10,778 bases of DNA. Origin: Azonexus sp. Its GTDB lineage: Bacteria > Pseudomonadota > Gammaproteobacteria > Burkholderiales > Rhodocyclaceae. Within the stretch, counting starts at the first letter, position 1; each line of letters begins with the position of its first letter. Location: the NCBI GenBank assembly GCA_030697085.1, contig JAUYQT010000614.1, positions 1 through 10,778 on the forward strand, written 5' to 3'. The notes beneath the pieces were generated by a model, which was not told where the DNA came from, searched no databases, and saw nothing but the letters and a program-made list of their open reading frames with translations. Below, in pieces: positions 1 through 8,143 of this stretch. The position numbers and the translations under genes are program-made.

Positions 1-3000
1 GTAGAAGGGTTTGGTGATGAAGTCGTCCATGCCGGCGGCGAGACAGCGCGCCCGGTCCTCGGCGAAGGCATTGGCGGTCATCGCGACGATCGGTATCGTT
101 GCCCAGCCGGGGAGCTGGCGGATTTGGCGGGTGGCCTCAACACCGTCCATTTCAGGCATTTGCATGTCCATCAGGACGATGGCGAATTTGTCTTGGCGGG
201 CCAGCGTCAGCGCCTCGACTCCGTTTTCGGCCAGCGTGACATCAAGGCCAATGTCATCGAGCAGCAGCCTCGCCACTTCCTGATTGATCGGTTCGTCTTC
301 GACGAGCAGCACGCGGCTGCCGCGATAGTCTTGGGCGAGAATGGCTTCTTCGTATCCCGCGTTGTCGGCAGCGGCAAGCGGGGCCGTTGCGCTGCCGGCA
401 ATCTTCAGCCAGGCAGTGAACCAGAAGTTGCTGCCGAAGCCGACCTGGCTGCTTGCCCCGGCATCGCCGCCCATTAGTTGGGCCAGCCGTTTCGTAATCG
501 CCAGGCCAAGGCCGGTGCCGCCGTGGTCACGGGTATTCGATGTGTCGCCCTGCTCGAAAGCGGAGAACAGGCGGGGCAAGACATCGGCCGGAATGCCGAC
601 GCCGCTGTCCTCGACTTCAACGTGGAGCAGAACAAGACCATCCTGCTCCTCAAGTCGGCGGATGCGCAGCGTGATGGTGCCGGATTTGGTGAATTTGACC
701 GCATTGCCGGCCAGATTGAGCAGCGCCTGGGTGAAACGGGTCGGGTCGCCCCTCACCTGATAGGGCAATGGATCGCAGTCGACTGCCAGCTGGAGACCCT
801 TGCTGGCGGTGCGCTCGTGCAGCATGGAGACGACATTGGCGGTGATGCTGCGGACGTCGAAATCAGTTTCATCGAGAATCAACTTGTCGGCCTCGATCTT
901 TGACAGGTCGAGGATGTCGCAGATTACGGCAAGCAGGTGTTGGGCGGCGCCATCGATTTTTTCCAGGTGCTCGGCCTGAGTAGGGTCGATCTGGCTGCGC
1001 TTCAGAATGTGGCCAAGACCGATGATGGCGTTGAGAGGGGTCCGGATCTCATGGCTCATGTTGGCCAGGAAGGCGCTCTTCGCTCGGTTCGCACTCTCCG
1101 CCACTTCGCGGGCGGCGACCCAGGCCTTCTCGGCCCGCTTGCGCTCGGTATTGTCGATGATGGTGGCGAGCCTGTGCAGGAAGCGGCCGTCATCGTCGTA
1201 GACCGCTCTGGCGTGTAGCAGAACGGGCAGCAGGCTGCCATTCTTGCGGACCAAATCGTACTCCAGTCCGCTCAGTTCGCCGGTCTTGATGAGTTGCTGG
1301 AAATCTTCCTGAAAAGCTGGGCGGCTAGCCGGGGCCATCAAGTCAATGGCCTTGATGCGGCCGATGACTTCTTCCCGCGTGTAGCCGAGCCAGCCGAGTT
1401 CGGTATCGTTGACATTGATGAAAACGCCATCGGCATTAAGCGAGTGATAGCCGCAAGGGGCCTGGTTGTAGAGATCGGAGAGCTGGGTCGTGCGCCGGGT
1501 GACCAGGGTTTCCAGCTTTTCTTGATACTCCTTCAGTTCGGCATCAAGGCGTTGGCGCTCGGTGATGTCGGAAACCGAAGCGAGGAAAAAATGCTCGCCA
1601 TTCACGGTCATGCCGTTCAGGCTGATTTCGACGGGAAATTCGCTGCCATTTTGGCGTTGACCGTGGAGGTTGCGGAGCGCGGAGACTTGGCGCGTCAGTT
1701 CGGATCGCGGCAAAAAAGCATCGTGCTGCCCGCCATGGTCCACCCGGATAGCCTCGGGGATGAGTGCTTCAATGGCCTGGCCGATCAATTCTCCGGGCGT
1801 ATAACCAAACATCTCTTCGAGCGCGGGGTTGGCGAGGGCGATCTGCCCCTGGCTATTGACCACCAGCAATCCTTCCAGGCTGGCTTCCCAGACCTGCTGG
1901 AAGCGGACTTCGCTGCTTTGTTGCGCCAGTTCAGCCCGGTGCAGATCGGAAATGTCGGCAAAGGTCAGCACGGCGCCGACGTTTTTCCCCAGTTCGTTGC
2001 GATAGGGGTCGAGTTGCATCAGGTAATGAAACTCTCCCTGGCGAACCTGTTCGACCAGGGAATTGCCGGTGGCGACCACTTCGCTGACCTGTTGGCGCAA
2101 GCGGGGAAGCTGCAGGTGGCAGGGGATACCGTAGAGAAACTGTCCGATATCGTTGGCGACCAGGCCGAAGATGCGTGTGGCCAGCGCGTTGTAGCGGGTG
2201 ATGCGGCCTTCGTGGTCGACCACGACGAGGCTGGTGCGGATCGAGTTCTGGACATTGCTCAGCGTGGTGGTGAGCTGGAGCGCTTCCAGCGACTTGACGC
2301 GCAACTCGTCGTTCAGGGTAGTCAACTCCTCGTTGGAAGACTGGAGTTCTTCGTTGGAGGATTGCAGTTCTTCACTCGATGACTGGACTTCCTCATTCAG
2401 GGACTGCAATTCCTCATTCGACGCTTCCAGTTCCTCAATGACGGCCTGCAGATGTTCGCGGCTGTCGGCGAGTTCCTGGCGGAGGCGGATGATCTCCTCG
2501 AAGTGGTGGTCATCCGGCGTGGCGGCGGCGCTCTCCGGCGATCTTTCGGCTGTCCGGATTTCCTCAAAGCTGATCAGGAAGGCAGATTCGTCCAGAGCAC
2601 TCGGGTGAACAATCCGCCGCAGGACCGGTCGGATCCGCAGTTCCTCGCCATCAATCTCAACATTGACGCCGCTGCCTTGCAGATTGTCGAGATTTTCCTG
2701 AATCAGCCGGTAGCAGAGAGCTTTGAGTTCGCTGCGCAGTTTCGGCAGGCAGAGGGAAAAGACCGAAAAATCGGCATGGTCGCCGGGCAGGGCGAAATAG
2801 CGCTGGGAGTGGCCAAAGAAGTGCAGGGGCTCGAAGTTGGCATTGACCAGGACACCGGGTGGGCCGTACTCGCGGGCGATGGTGTTCAGGGTTGCATCGA
2901 CCAGCGATTGGCGTTGCGGTGTCACGGTCGTCGATGGCAGCAGCGGCCGGCTGATCGGGTGGAGGGCGCCGAAGCGAGCGTAGCGGGCCGGGTGGGTCGC

Positions 3001-4419
3001 CGTCCCGTTGCGCCGACGATACAGTTTTTGGTTGGCATCAACGGGTTCGAAAAGGCGCGAATTGAAACCGGCGGCCTCGGATTTGCCGAGCAGCAGCAGG
3101 CCGTCGGGATTGAGCCCGTAGTGGAAGGTGCTGATCAGGTCGGCTTGTTGCTCGGGTTTGAAATAGATCAGCAGATTGCGGCAGCTCACCAGATCCATCT
3201 TGATGAATGGCGGGTGGGCGATAACGTCATGCAGGGAAAAGATACAGAGTTCGCGAATCGCTTTGCCGATGCGCCAGCCACTGCCTTCCGGGGTGAACCA
3301 GCGTTGGCGGCGCGACACGTCAAGCGCGGCCAGGGCGGCTGTCGAGTAGATGCCGGCGCGGGCGAAATCGAGGGCGCTTTGGTCAATATCGGTGGCAAAG
3401 ATACGCACGTCGAATTTGCCCAGGCGCTCACCCAGTGCTTCGGCGAGCAGGATGCCGATCGAGTAGGCTTCTTCGCCGGTGGCGCAGGCCGGTATCCAGA
3501 CCCGAATGGAATCGCCGGCCTGTTTGCCGGCGATCAGCTTGCGCAGTGATTTTTCCAGGGCTTCAAAGACGTCGGGGTCACGGAAGAAGGAAGAGACGGA
3601 GATCAGGAACGAGTGCTGCAACGGATGCAGCTCTTCGGGATGGTCGCGCAGATGGCATAAATACTGTTCCAGAGAGTTCATGCCCAGCGCCCGGTAACGC
3701 CTGATGGTCTGTCGGCGCAGGGTGTTTTCCTTGTATTGCGTCAGGTCGAGGCCGGTCGCCTTGACGACGAGATGGAAAATCTCGCCGAAAGCCTGGGTGG
3801 AAGCATCGATGGCGGCTGGTTCAAGGGCTTCCTGAAGGCGGTCGAGGTGGTTGAGCCAGTCGGTGATTTCGTCGCTGTTGCCGATCAGGTCGGCAAACCC
3901 ACCCTTGATGGCCGCTTGCGGCATACCCGGCTGCAGGGCTTCTTCAGGGTCTTGAATGATCACGGTGCCATTGGCGGCATTGACTGCCTCGGCACCCGCT
4001 GTTCCGTCGTGTCCCGAGCCGGAAAGAATGACGACCACGGCATTTTCGCCCTGCGCTTCGGCCAAGGAGCGGAACAAGCGGTCGATCGAGGGGGCAATGG
4101 TGCTTGATGAATCGGTTGGCGTCAGGATTAGCTGGCCATTGGCCAACTCAATGTCGTGTCCGGGCGGGCAGACGTAGACGTGGTCCGCAAGCAGGCGCTC
4201 GTCCTGGCTGGCGGCAACGACTGTCAGCTTACTCTTGGCGGCCAGCAGTTCGGTCAGGCTGCTTGGATGAACCGGCGAGAGGTGGTGGGCAACCACGTAG
4301 GCCGTGTCGCCGTGGCGCTCCAGTCCGTTGATGATCGGGCGGAGAGCCTGGAGGCCACCGGCCGAGGCGCCGAAGGCGACAACGCGGAGTTCTTTTGCTT
4401 CATTGCTGTTTGCGGTCAA
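1..4419 (-). CDS. CheB-CheR-PAS hybrid sensor histidine kinase (3' end outside window)
   Basis: A cytoplasmic-looking fusion that should demethylate and methylate glutamates (CheB/CheR) and signal by phosphotransfer. Domains by residue: CheB methylesterase about 9-185, with GASAGG (Ser19), His46 in AHHLSP and Asp138 in SGSGHDG; CheR about 205-470, with SVSSFFRDP near 278, the SAM loop [10 protein letters not shown] at 311-320 and SCRNLLIYF from 412; coiled coil about 640-706; three PAS or PAS-like segments about 720-835, 837-960 and 980-1090; HisKA with His1123 in [10 protein letters not shown]; HATPase_c with N1235/N1239 and DSGVGIP and GGTGLGLAI; receiver from about 1362 with VEDEPIN, phospho-acceptor Asp1418 and Lys in ITKPF. 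No internal stop or frame change was found. The start is TTG at 4417-4419 with GGAGAAG just upstream; a TGA lies in frame further upstream and no ATG or GTG intervenes. CheB lacks the usual N-terminal receiver, and no transmembrane segment is seen. The protein continues past the left edge. Substrate of the methylation domains is unknown. Confidence 0.95.
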   Translation of the reverse strand, partial: MTANSNEAKELRVVAFGASAGGLQALRPIINGLERHGDTAYVVAHHLSPVHPSSLTELLAAKSKLTVVAASQDERLLADHVYVCPPGHDIELANGQLILTPTDSSSTIAPSIDRLFRSLAEAQGENAVVVILSGSGHDGTAGAEAVNAANGTVIIQDPEEALQPGMPQAAIKGGFADLIGNSDEITDWLNHLDRLQEALEPAAIDASTQAFGEIFHLVVKATGLDLTQYKENTLRRQTIRRYRALGMNSLEQYLCHLRDHPEELHPLQHSFLISVSSFFRDPDVFEALEKSLRKLIAGKQAGDSIRVWIPACATGEEAYSIGILLAEALGERLGKFDVRIFATDIDQSALDFARAGIYSTAALAALDVSRRQRWFTPEGSGWRIGKAIRELCIFSLHDVIAHPPFIKMDLVSCRNLLIYFKPEQQADLISTFHYGLNPDGLLLLGKSEAAGFNSRLFEPVDANQKLYRRRNGTATHPARYARFGALHPISRPLLPSTTVTPQRQSLVDATLNTIAREYGPPGVLVNANFEPLHFFGHSQRYFALPGDHADFSVFSLCLPKLRSELKALCYRLIQENLDNLQGSGVNVEIDGEELRIRPVLRRIVHPSALDESAFLISFEEIRTAERSPESAAATPDDHHFEEIIRLRQELADSREHLQAVIEELEASNEELQSLNEEVQSSSEELQSSNEELQSSNEELTTLNDELRVKSLEALQLTTTLSNVQNSIRTSLVVVDHEGRITRYNALATRIFGLVANDIGQFLYGIPCHLQLPRLRQQVSEVVATGNSLVEQVRQGEFHYLMQLDPYRNELGKNVGAVLTFADISDLHRAELAQQSSEVRFQQVWEASLEGLLVVNSQGQIALANPALEEMFGYTPGELIGQAIEALIPEAIRVDHGGQHDAFLPRSELTRQVSALRNLHGQRQNGSEFPVEISLNGMTVNGEHFFLASVSDITERQRLDAELKEYQEKLETLVTRRTTQLSDLYNQAPCGYHSLNADGVFINVNDTELGWLGYTREEVIGRIKAIDLMAPASRPAFQEDFQQLIKTGELSGLEYDLVRKNGSLLPVLLHARAVYDDDGRFLHRLATIIDNTERKRAEKAWVAAREVAESANRAKSAFLANMSHEIRTPLNAIIGLGHILKRSQIDPTQAEHLEKIDGAAQHLLAVICDILDLSKIEADKLILDETDFDVRSITANVVSMLHERTASKGLQLAVDCDPLPYQVRGDPTRFTQALLNLAGNAVKFTKSGTITLRIRRLEEQDGLVLLHVEVEDSGVGIPADVLPRLFSAFEQGDTSNTRDHGGTGLGLAITKRLAQLMGGDAGASSQVGFGSNFWFTAWLKIAGSATAPLAAADNAGYEEAILAQDYRGSRVLLVEDEPINQEVARLLLDDIGLDVTLAENGVEALTLARQDKFAIVLMDMQMPEMDGVEATRQIRQLPGWATIPIVAMTANAFAEDRARCLAAGMDDFITKPFY
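2302..2435 (-). repeat. 21-bp tandem units encoding a heptad coiled coil
   Basis: About six imperfect 21-bp units lie head to tail inside the CheB-CheR kinase gene and encode variants of the heptad SNEELQS (residues about 662-706), for example [13 protein letters not shown]. Glu/Leu heptads of this kind are typical of the linker between the CheR part and the first PAS in this protein family and form a parallel coiled coil. The units stay in frame, so gain or loss of a copy would change linker length by one heptad without breaking the gene. Confidence 0.85.
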
Positions 4420-4563
4420 CGATCTTCTCCGAATAAATTGCGCAATCCGGTGCTTCTGGTCAAAAAATCATGGAACTTCGATCACGATGACATGTTTTAG
4501 CCGCCGTGGTTGAGGGAAGGATATTACCTGAGTGGCATTCGGCCTGCCGGACTTCGTACGCGA

Positions 4564-4757
4564 ATTAGGAACAGCTACGAAATAACTTCCCTTTTTGCGC
4601 TTGCGCTTGCGTGTGGAGGTAAGCGGTAGGTCAGGTTAGCGCAGCGTAACCCGACATATGCCATGGCGGTCGCCCGAGTCGGGTTACGCTGCGCTAACTC
4701 GACCTACGCGGATTGAGTTGTCGAAAACAGGAAGTTATTTCGTACGCGTTCCTTAAT
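4564..4757. repeat. nested inverted-repeat element, MITE-like
   Basis: Outer arms: 4564-4590 and 4730-4757. The inner 15 bp of each arm (4576-4590, TACGAAATAACTTCC, and 4730-4744) are perfectly complementary. The rest of the arms match with a one-base gap and a three-base mismatch (left GGAAC, right GTTCC). Between them sits a second palindrome (4626-4707). A 10-bp direct repeat, TTCGTACGCG, occurs at 4553-4562 and again at 4739-4748, the second copy overlapping the right arm. The element carries no plausible coding sequence. The architecture fits a small non-autonomous insertion, but no target duplication could be defined with certainty. Confidence 0.7.
4626..4707. repeat. REP-like palindrome, 30-bp arms
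   Basis: Arms 4626-4655 and 4678-4707 are inverted copies matching at 28 of 30 positions, separated by a 22-nt spacer. The core GTTAGCGCAGCGTAACC resembles intergenic palindromic repeats I recall from many proteobacterial genomes; that likeness is from memory and was not searched. As RNA it would form a very stable hairpin on either strand, so it could also end or shield transcripts between the sigma-54 activator and the CheB-CheR kinase. Confidence 0.75.
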
Positions 4758-5016
4758 GGTTCGTTGGCCAAGGCAGAATCATCCACTTCTGGATTCAAGC
4801 TCGCCGGAGTCTGATTGACGACCCATGTCATTGCCCATGAAATAAATCATCTGGCAAAGGGCGGGAACTGCCGGTCAAGTCCCCGCGATTCCATAGTCAA
4901 TCGAGCGCGATCTCGCAGTTAGTCCAAAACTTCCAGTGTCAGGCCTTGCGGCACCTTCCAGGTCGATGATTGTTGCCGAAACGCTCAGCCAGGTGGAACA
5001 CGTAACAGCAGATCGC
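4758..5016. other. non-coding spacer downstream of the sigma-54 activator
   Basis: Between the inverted-repeat element and the stop codon of the sigma-54 activator gene I see no convincing coding frame, RNA gene or T-run terminator on either strand. Short frames exist (one of 45 codons, 4694-4831 minus, runs into the repeat) but lack a ribosome binding site. Confidence 0.5.
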
Positions 5017-6462
5017 TCATCCGGCATTTGGCGTCGTTGACCTACCCGGTGTCCATGCCGTCTTGCTAGCCTCCAACGCAGCCTCGGCGCAGCCCGCCTT
5101 GTTGCCGGCGTATTCCTTGAGCCGGTTGTAGAGCGTTTTCAGGCTCACCCCGAGCACGGCAGCGGTGCGTTCCTTGTGGTTGTTGAAGTGCTGCAAGGTG
5201 GCCAGGATCAATTGATACTCGGCCTCGGCCAGCGTCGTACCAAGGCGGAGGGTGATCGACCCGTTGCTGCCGGAAGGGGCAGGGCGGCTGGGGCCGGGGG
5301 GAGCCGGCGTATCGCTTGGCAACCATTCATCGGTAATGATTTCATCGGCGGCCATCAGGTAGGCGCGCTGCACCACGTTGCGCAACTCGCGGACATTGCC
5401 CGGCCAGCGATAGGTGGCCAGATGAGCCAGTGCCGTGGCGGAAAAGCGCTTGGCCTGGCCTTCGCGCTGGCCGATGTCGGCCAGGAACTGCTCGGCGAGC
5501 AGCACAATGTCGTCGACCCGCTCGCGCAACGGCGGCAGATTAATCGGGAAGACGTTGAGCCGGTAGAGCAGATCATCACGCAGGCGACCGGCCGCCACCG
5601 CTTCATGCGGCGGGCGATTGGTCGCGGCGAGGACGCGGACGTCGATCTCCTGGCTTTGCGTCGAACCGACCCGCATCAGCGTCCCGGTTTCGAGCACACG
5701 CAGCAGCTTGACCTGCAGTTCGAGCGGCATTTCGGTGACTTCGTCGAGAAACAGCGTGCCGCCGTGCGCCCGCTCAAAAAAGCCGACATGCTGGCGGTCG
5801 GCGCCGGTGAAGCTGCCTTTCTCGTGGCCGAAAATCTCGCTTTCGATCAGGTTGGGCGAAATGGCGCCGCAGTTCAGCGCCAGAAACGGCTGGCTACGGC
5901 GGCGGCTCAGCTCGTGCACGGTGCGCGCCACCATTTCCTTGCCGGTACCGCTTTCGCCGGTAAGGAAGACAGTCACCGCGGTCGTCGCAACGCGCGAAAT
6001 CTGCTCATAAACGCGGCGCATCGCCAACGAACGCCCCGATAAATGCCCGAAGTGACCGCTGCGTTCCCATTCCTCGCGCAGCGTGGCCCGTTCGACTTTC
6101 AGCGCCGCCGGCCGCATGACGCGGGAGAGGATGCCCTGCAGCTGCTTCATGGTCACCGGCTTGATCAGGTAATCGGCGGCACCCAGGCGAAAGGCCTGGA
6201 TCGAGGTTTCCAGACTGGCGTGACCGGTGATCAGCACGACTTCGGCATTTTCCAGCAACTTCGGATCGTCGAACAACGTCATGCCGCTACCATCCGGCAA
6301 TTGCAGATCGAGCAGCACGACGTCTGGCGGGTGCAAGGCCAACTGCCGCCGGGCATCGCGCAGCGAATGGGCAACCACCACCGTGAAGTTTTCGGAGGCA
6401 ATCAGCGCCGCCATCATCTCTGCCGAGTCGACATTGTCTTCAACGATCAGGACGTGGCTCAT
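5017..6462 (-). CDS. sigma-54-dependent response regulator, NtrC family
   Basis: A 481-residue activator that, once phosphorylated, should remodel sigma-54 RNA polymerase at distant promoters. Receiver domain 1-115: VEDN (acidic Asp9), phospho-acceptor Asp52 in LLDLQLPDGSG, Thr79 and Lys101. AAA+ domain about 140-375: Walker A GESGTGKE at 169-176, the sigma-54-contacting loop GSFTGA at 216-221 (usual form GAFTGA), Walker B GTLFLDEV at 235-242, and WPGNVREL of sensor II. A Pro/Ser-rich linker leads to a Fis-type helix-turn-helix at about 411-453, followed by a 28-residue tail. ATG at 6460-6462 is preceded by AGGGAGA at a spacing of 8. Length and order are standard for NtrC/AtoC-type regulators. 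No cognate kinase adjoins it; the next minus-strand gene is the CheB-CheR kinase about 600 nt downstream, past a repeat element, so they are probably not one operon. The specific regulon cannot be told from sequence. Confidence 0.95.
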   Translation of the reverse strand: MSHVLIVEDNVDSAEMMAALIASENFTVVVAHSLRDARRQLALHPPDVVLLDLQLPDGSGMTLFDDPKLLENAEVVLITGHASLETSIQAFRLGAADYLIKPVTMKQLQGILSRVMRPAALKVERATLREEWERSGHFGHLSGRSLAMRRVYEQISRVATTAVTVFLTGESGTGKEMVARTVHELSRRRSQPFLALNCGAISPNLIESEIFGHEKGSFTGADRQHVGFFERAHGGTLFLDEVTEMPLELQVKLLRVLETGTLMRVGSTQSQEIDVRVLAATNRPPHEAVAAGRLRDDLLYRLNVFPINLPPLRERVDDIVLLAEQFLADIGQREGQAKRFSATALAHLATYRWPGNVRELRNVVQRAYLMAADEIITDEWLPSDTPAPPGPSRPAPSGSNGSITLRLGTTLAEAEYQLILATLQHFNNHKERTAAVLGVSLKTLYNRLKEYAGNKAGCAEAALEASKTAWTPGRSTTPNAG

Positions 6463-6587
6463 TCAGGCATCTCCCTTGCTGCGTAGTATTTGGTTATTTC
6501 TGCGCCGGCGGGAATCGATCCGGCTCAAAGAGCTGACTTCTCGCCGGCGTTGGGAATAGCTCCACCCGAGTTCACGATTAGTCGAAA

Positions 6588-6616
6588 ATCATATAGCATA
6601 TTGTTAATCAGCGAAA
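6588..6616 (-). promoter_or_regulatory. candidate promoter for the sigma-54 activator gene
   Basis: Read on the minus strand, TATGAT (complement of 6588-6593, five of six to the sigma-70 -10 box) stands 17 nt from a weak -35, TTTCGC (complement of 6611-6616). It would start transcription near 6581 and leave a leader of about 118 nt. The block is AT-rich against GC-rich flanks. The -35 is poor, so this is only a candidate. Confidence 0.3.
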
Positions 6617-6851
6617 CTAAATGAAATTTTGACGTCCGGCCAATATGAGCAACTGAGAGGGATGGCCCATGGAGAAAACCAAGCCAATCAAAACCAGTCA
6701 ATAACAATAGGTTTGTCAGTCATCCTTCCGCCAATAGCCAAGCAAAAGTATTTGCTCAATACTTGGATGCAGTCCGTTTCATCCAGTCTCAACTATCTAC
6801 TGCCACTGCGAAAACCGCCTTTACCGCCGTGCTGGCATAAGCATTTTCTGG

Positions 6852-6880
6852 ATGACGAGGGGCGCCCTTCGACATAAAAT
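6852..6880 (+). promoter_or_regulatory. candidate promoter for the 6887 gene, possibly leaderless
   Basis: ATGACG (6852-6857, four of six to TTGACA) is followed after exactly 17 nt by TAAAAT (6875-6880, five of six to TATAAT). The next six bases lead straight into ATG at 6887, so the expected transcription start coincides with the start codon. No Shine-Dalgarno precedes that ATG. Together these suggest a leaderless mRNA; this is inferred from spacing alone. Confidence 0.4.
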
Positions 6881-6886
6881 AATTTC

Positions 6887-7660
6887 ATGAACCTGATCAA
6901 CCAGCTTCGCTTTGCCGTCAGCGACCGCATCAACGATGCAGAGGTCGGGCCTAAGCATGTCTGATTGAGTCTGTTGGGCGACTTCCAGAGAGACGTGAGC
7001 GATTTTCTCAAAGGCTCTGGCCGGGACGTTGATCCGGCAGAGGTTCTGATTTCAGTCGAGGATGGTTCCTTGGCTTTGGTGGCAACGGGGTTGCTGGCCG
7101 CCACGGCCTTGTGGTCTGACCTCGAACGCCTGCAATCTCCTGACTCGCTCAATCTGATTGATGGAAAGCGCGCTGCGGTGGTCGAGCGTTGGCAGGCAGC
7201 CGCCCGGCAAAACCCGCATCGAAAATACAGGATTGCTGATTCGGTTGCGCAAGTGAGCCTTACTGTGGATTCGACTTCCGATTTTCACAAGGTCGAGGAG
7301 GTTTGGGTTCAGGTTGAAAAATATGTGCATGGCCGGGTTGTGGATTGGGGCGGCAAGACCAGAGCCAATGTCCATCTTGAAGTTGAGGGTGGTGCAATCT
7401 TGGTGGTTGCTACCACGCAGGAAATGCTCGTCCAAGAAGAGCAAAACCGTTTGTATCGAACAGCCTTGTTGCACATTTCTGCCGAGGAAAATCTCTTGAC
7501 GGGCGCCATACGCAATCCGCGCTTGCTGGCGTTTGAGGCACACGAGCCGGCTTACGATGAAAATGAGTTTCAGCAAATGGTCAAACGAGGAACCGCTGCT
7601 TGGTCAGAAGTGCCAAGTGCCGCCCAATGGCTTGAAGACTTGCGGGGTGGGGCTCAATGA
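6887..7660 (+). pseudogene. conserved-looking protein of unknown function, TGA at codon 26
   Basis: I cannot name the function. From ATG 6887 the frame reads MNLINQLRFAVSDRINDAEV, meets TGA at 6962-6964, and continues in the same frame for 231 further codons to TGA 7658-7660. The two parts join naturally across the stop, and the usual length would be about 257 residues, so a nonsense change in one ancestral gene is the simplest reading. The second part can start on its own at TTG 6965, directly after the stop, but it has no Shine-Dalgarno; translation would depend on re-initiation. The body has a helical start (FQRDVSDFLKGSGRDV), an alanine-rich stretch about 30 residues further on, a WERWQAA-like basic helix, and mixed alpha/beta sequence; no signal peptide or clear membrane span is seen. 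Its end overlaps the following PIN-domain frame, which suggests a co-translated pair. It may still make a shortened protein. Only the two-gene context hints at a role, possibly with the PIN protein. Confidence 0.65.
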
Positions 7661-8111
7661 CCGCAGCTGTATTGCTGATACAAGTTTCCTGATTTCGCTT
7701 GTCAATCAGAGTCGCACCAATTACGGGGTCGCAGCACAGTATTACCGCATGATTTTGGAACAACAGGTGTCAATGTATTTTTCGGCCATTGTCGCGGCGG
7801 AGTTTGATGTTAAGCAGCCGATCACCGACCTCCCGCTGAAAAACTTTCGTTCGATTCCTTTCAATGTCCCGCATGCCAGAGAGGCCGCTCGCCTGTGGAA
7901 TGTGCTGAGAAAACAAGATGACGGCGATACTCGCCATGTCGTGCGTGATGATGTGAATTTGATGCTTTTTAACCTGCAGAATTTTCCTTTTGAGCACGCC
8001 AGCAACTCGCGGTGTACGCTTGGCCAATGGCATAAAAGTACGGACTTCACGGTATTTTCGGGGTGGAACGCGTTCGCTAAACTCTTTTCTATGCTGTTCT
8101 ACCCCCCTTGA
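7647..8111 (+). pseudogene. VapC-like PIN-domain protein, frameshifted at both ends
   Basis: PIN domains are Mg2+-dependent RNases, often toxins. The readable core has ADTSFLISLV (first Asp), SAIVAAEF (Glu) and RDDVNL (Asp), the first three acidic positions of a PIN site. The open frame can begin at GTG 7647 (14-nt overlap with the gene before). However, an ATGA overlap with the upstream stop (ATG 7657) encodes MTAAV and would reach the core if one base were restored near 7670, which suggests a one-base deletion. After about codon 120 the frame stops looking PIN-like: at 7992-8005 it reads EHASN where TEDAST would be expected. A -1 change at 8006 opens another frame reading LAVYAWPMA, then TAA (8033-8035), then KYGLHGIFGVERV to TAA 8078-8080. 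A second deletion plus a nonsense change (for example TCA to TAA) explains this. The fourth acidic site is therefore lost. Very likely inactive; the in-frame stop at 8109-8111 is accidental. Confidence 0.7.
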
Positions 8112-8143
8112 CTCCCTGCTTAGAAATGAGTGGGGATTTTTTT
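8104..8143 (+). terminator. weak rho-independent terminator candidate
   Basis: CCCC (8104-8107) and ACTC (8111-8114) pair with GAGT (8128-8131) and GGGG (8132-8135), with a 3-nt bulge on the left and a 13-nt loop, followed by A and seven T (8137-8143). It sits just after the PIN frame. The bulge and long loop make the stem weak. Confidence 0.35.

Larger units (their letters stand above)
6463..6886. other. intergenic region between divergent genes
   Basis: This 424-nt gap separates the minus-strand sigma-54 activator from the plus-strand PIN module. It is AT-richer than both sides, particularly about 6575-6730. It holds two promoter candidates facing opposite ways. It also holds a plus-strand frame (6649-6840) without a usable start whose last 35 or so codons look protein-like (for example AQYLDAVRFIQSQL). 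No full gene or RNA gene is evident. Confidence 0.5.

Noticed and set aside
1294..3549. Two long plus-strand frames (1294-2382 and 2452-3549, each over 360 codons)
   Set aside because: They lie opposite the CheB-CheR kinase gene, whose minus-strand protein shows recognisable domains throughout; high GC leaves long shadow frames.
4533..4547. Sigma-54-like site TGGCA...TGC with GG-N10-GC spacing, plus strand
   Set aside because: Nothing is encoded downstream on the plus strand and the flanking bases fit poorly; likely chance.
4694..4831. 45-codon minus-strand frame running into the right arm of the repeat element
   Set aside because: No Shine-Dalgarno, and half of it is repeat sequence; probably chance coding of the element end.
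5176..6486. Plus-strand frames 5176-6042 and 6043-6486
   Set aside because: Antisense shadows of the sigma-54 activator gene; no motifs and no ribosome binding sites.
6525..6707. 60-codon minus-strand frame in the intergenic region
   Set aside because: No ribosome binding site, no recognisable motif, and it overlaps the best promoter candidate.
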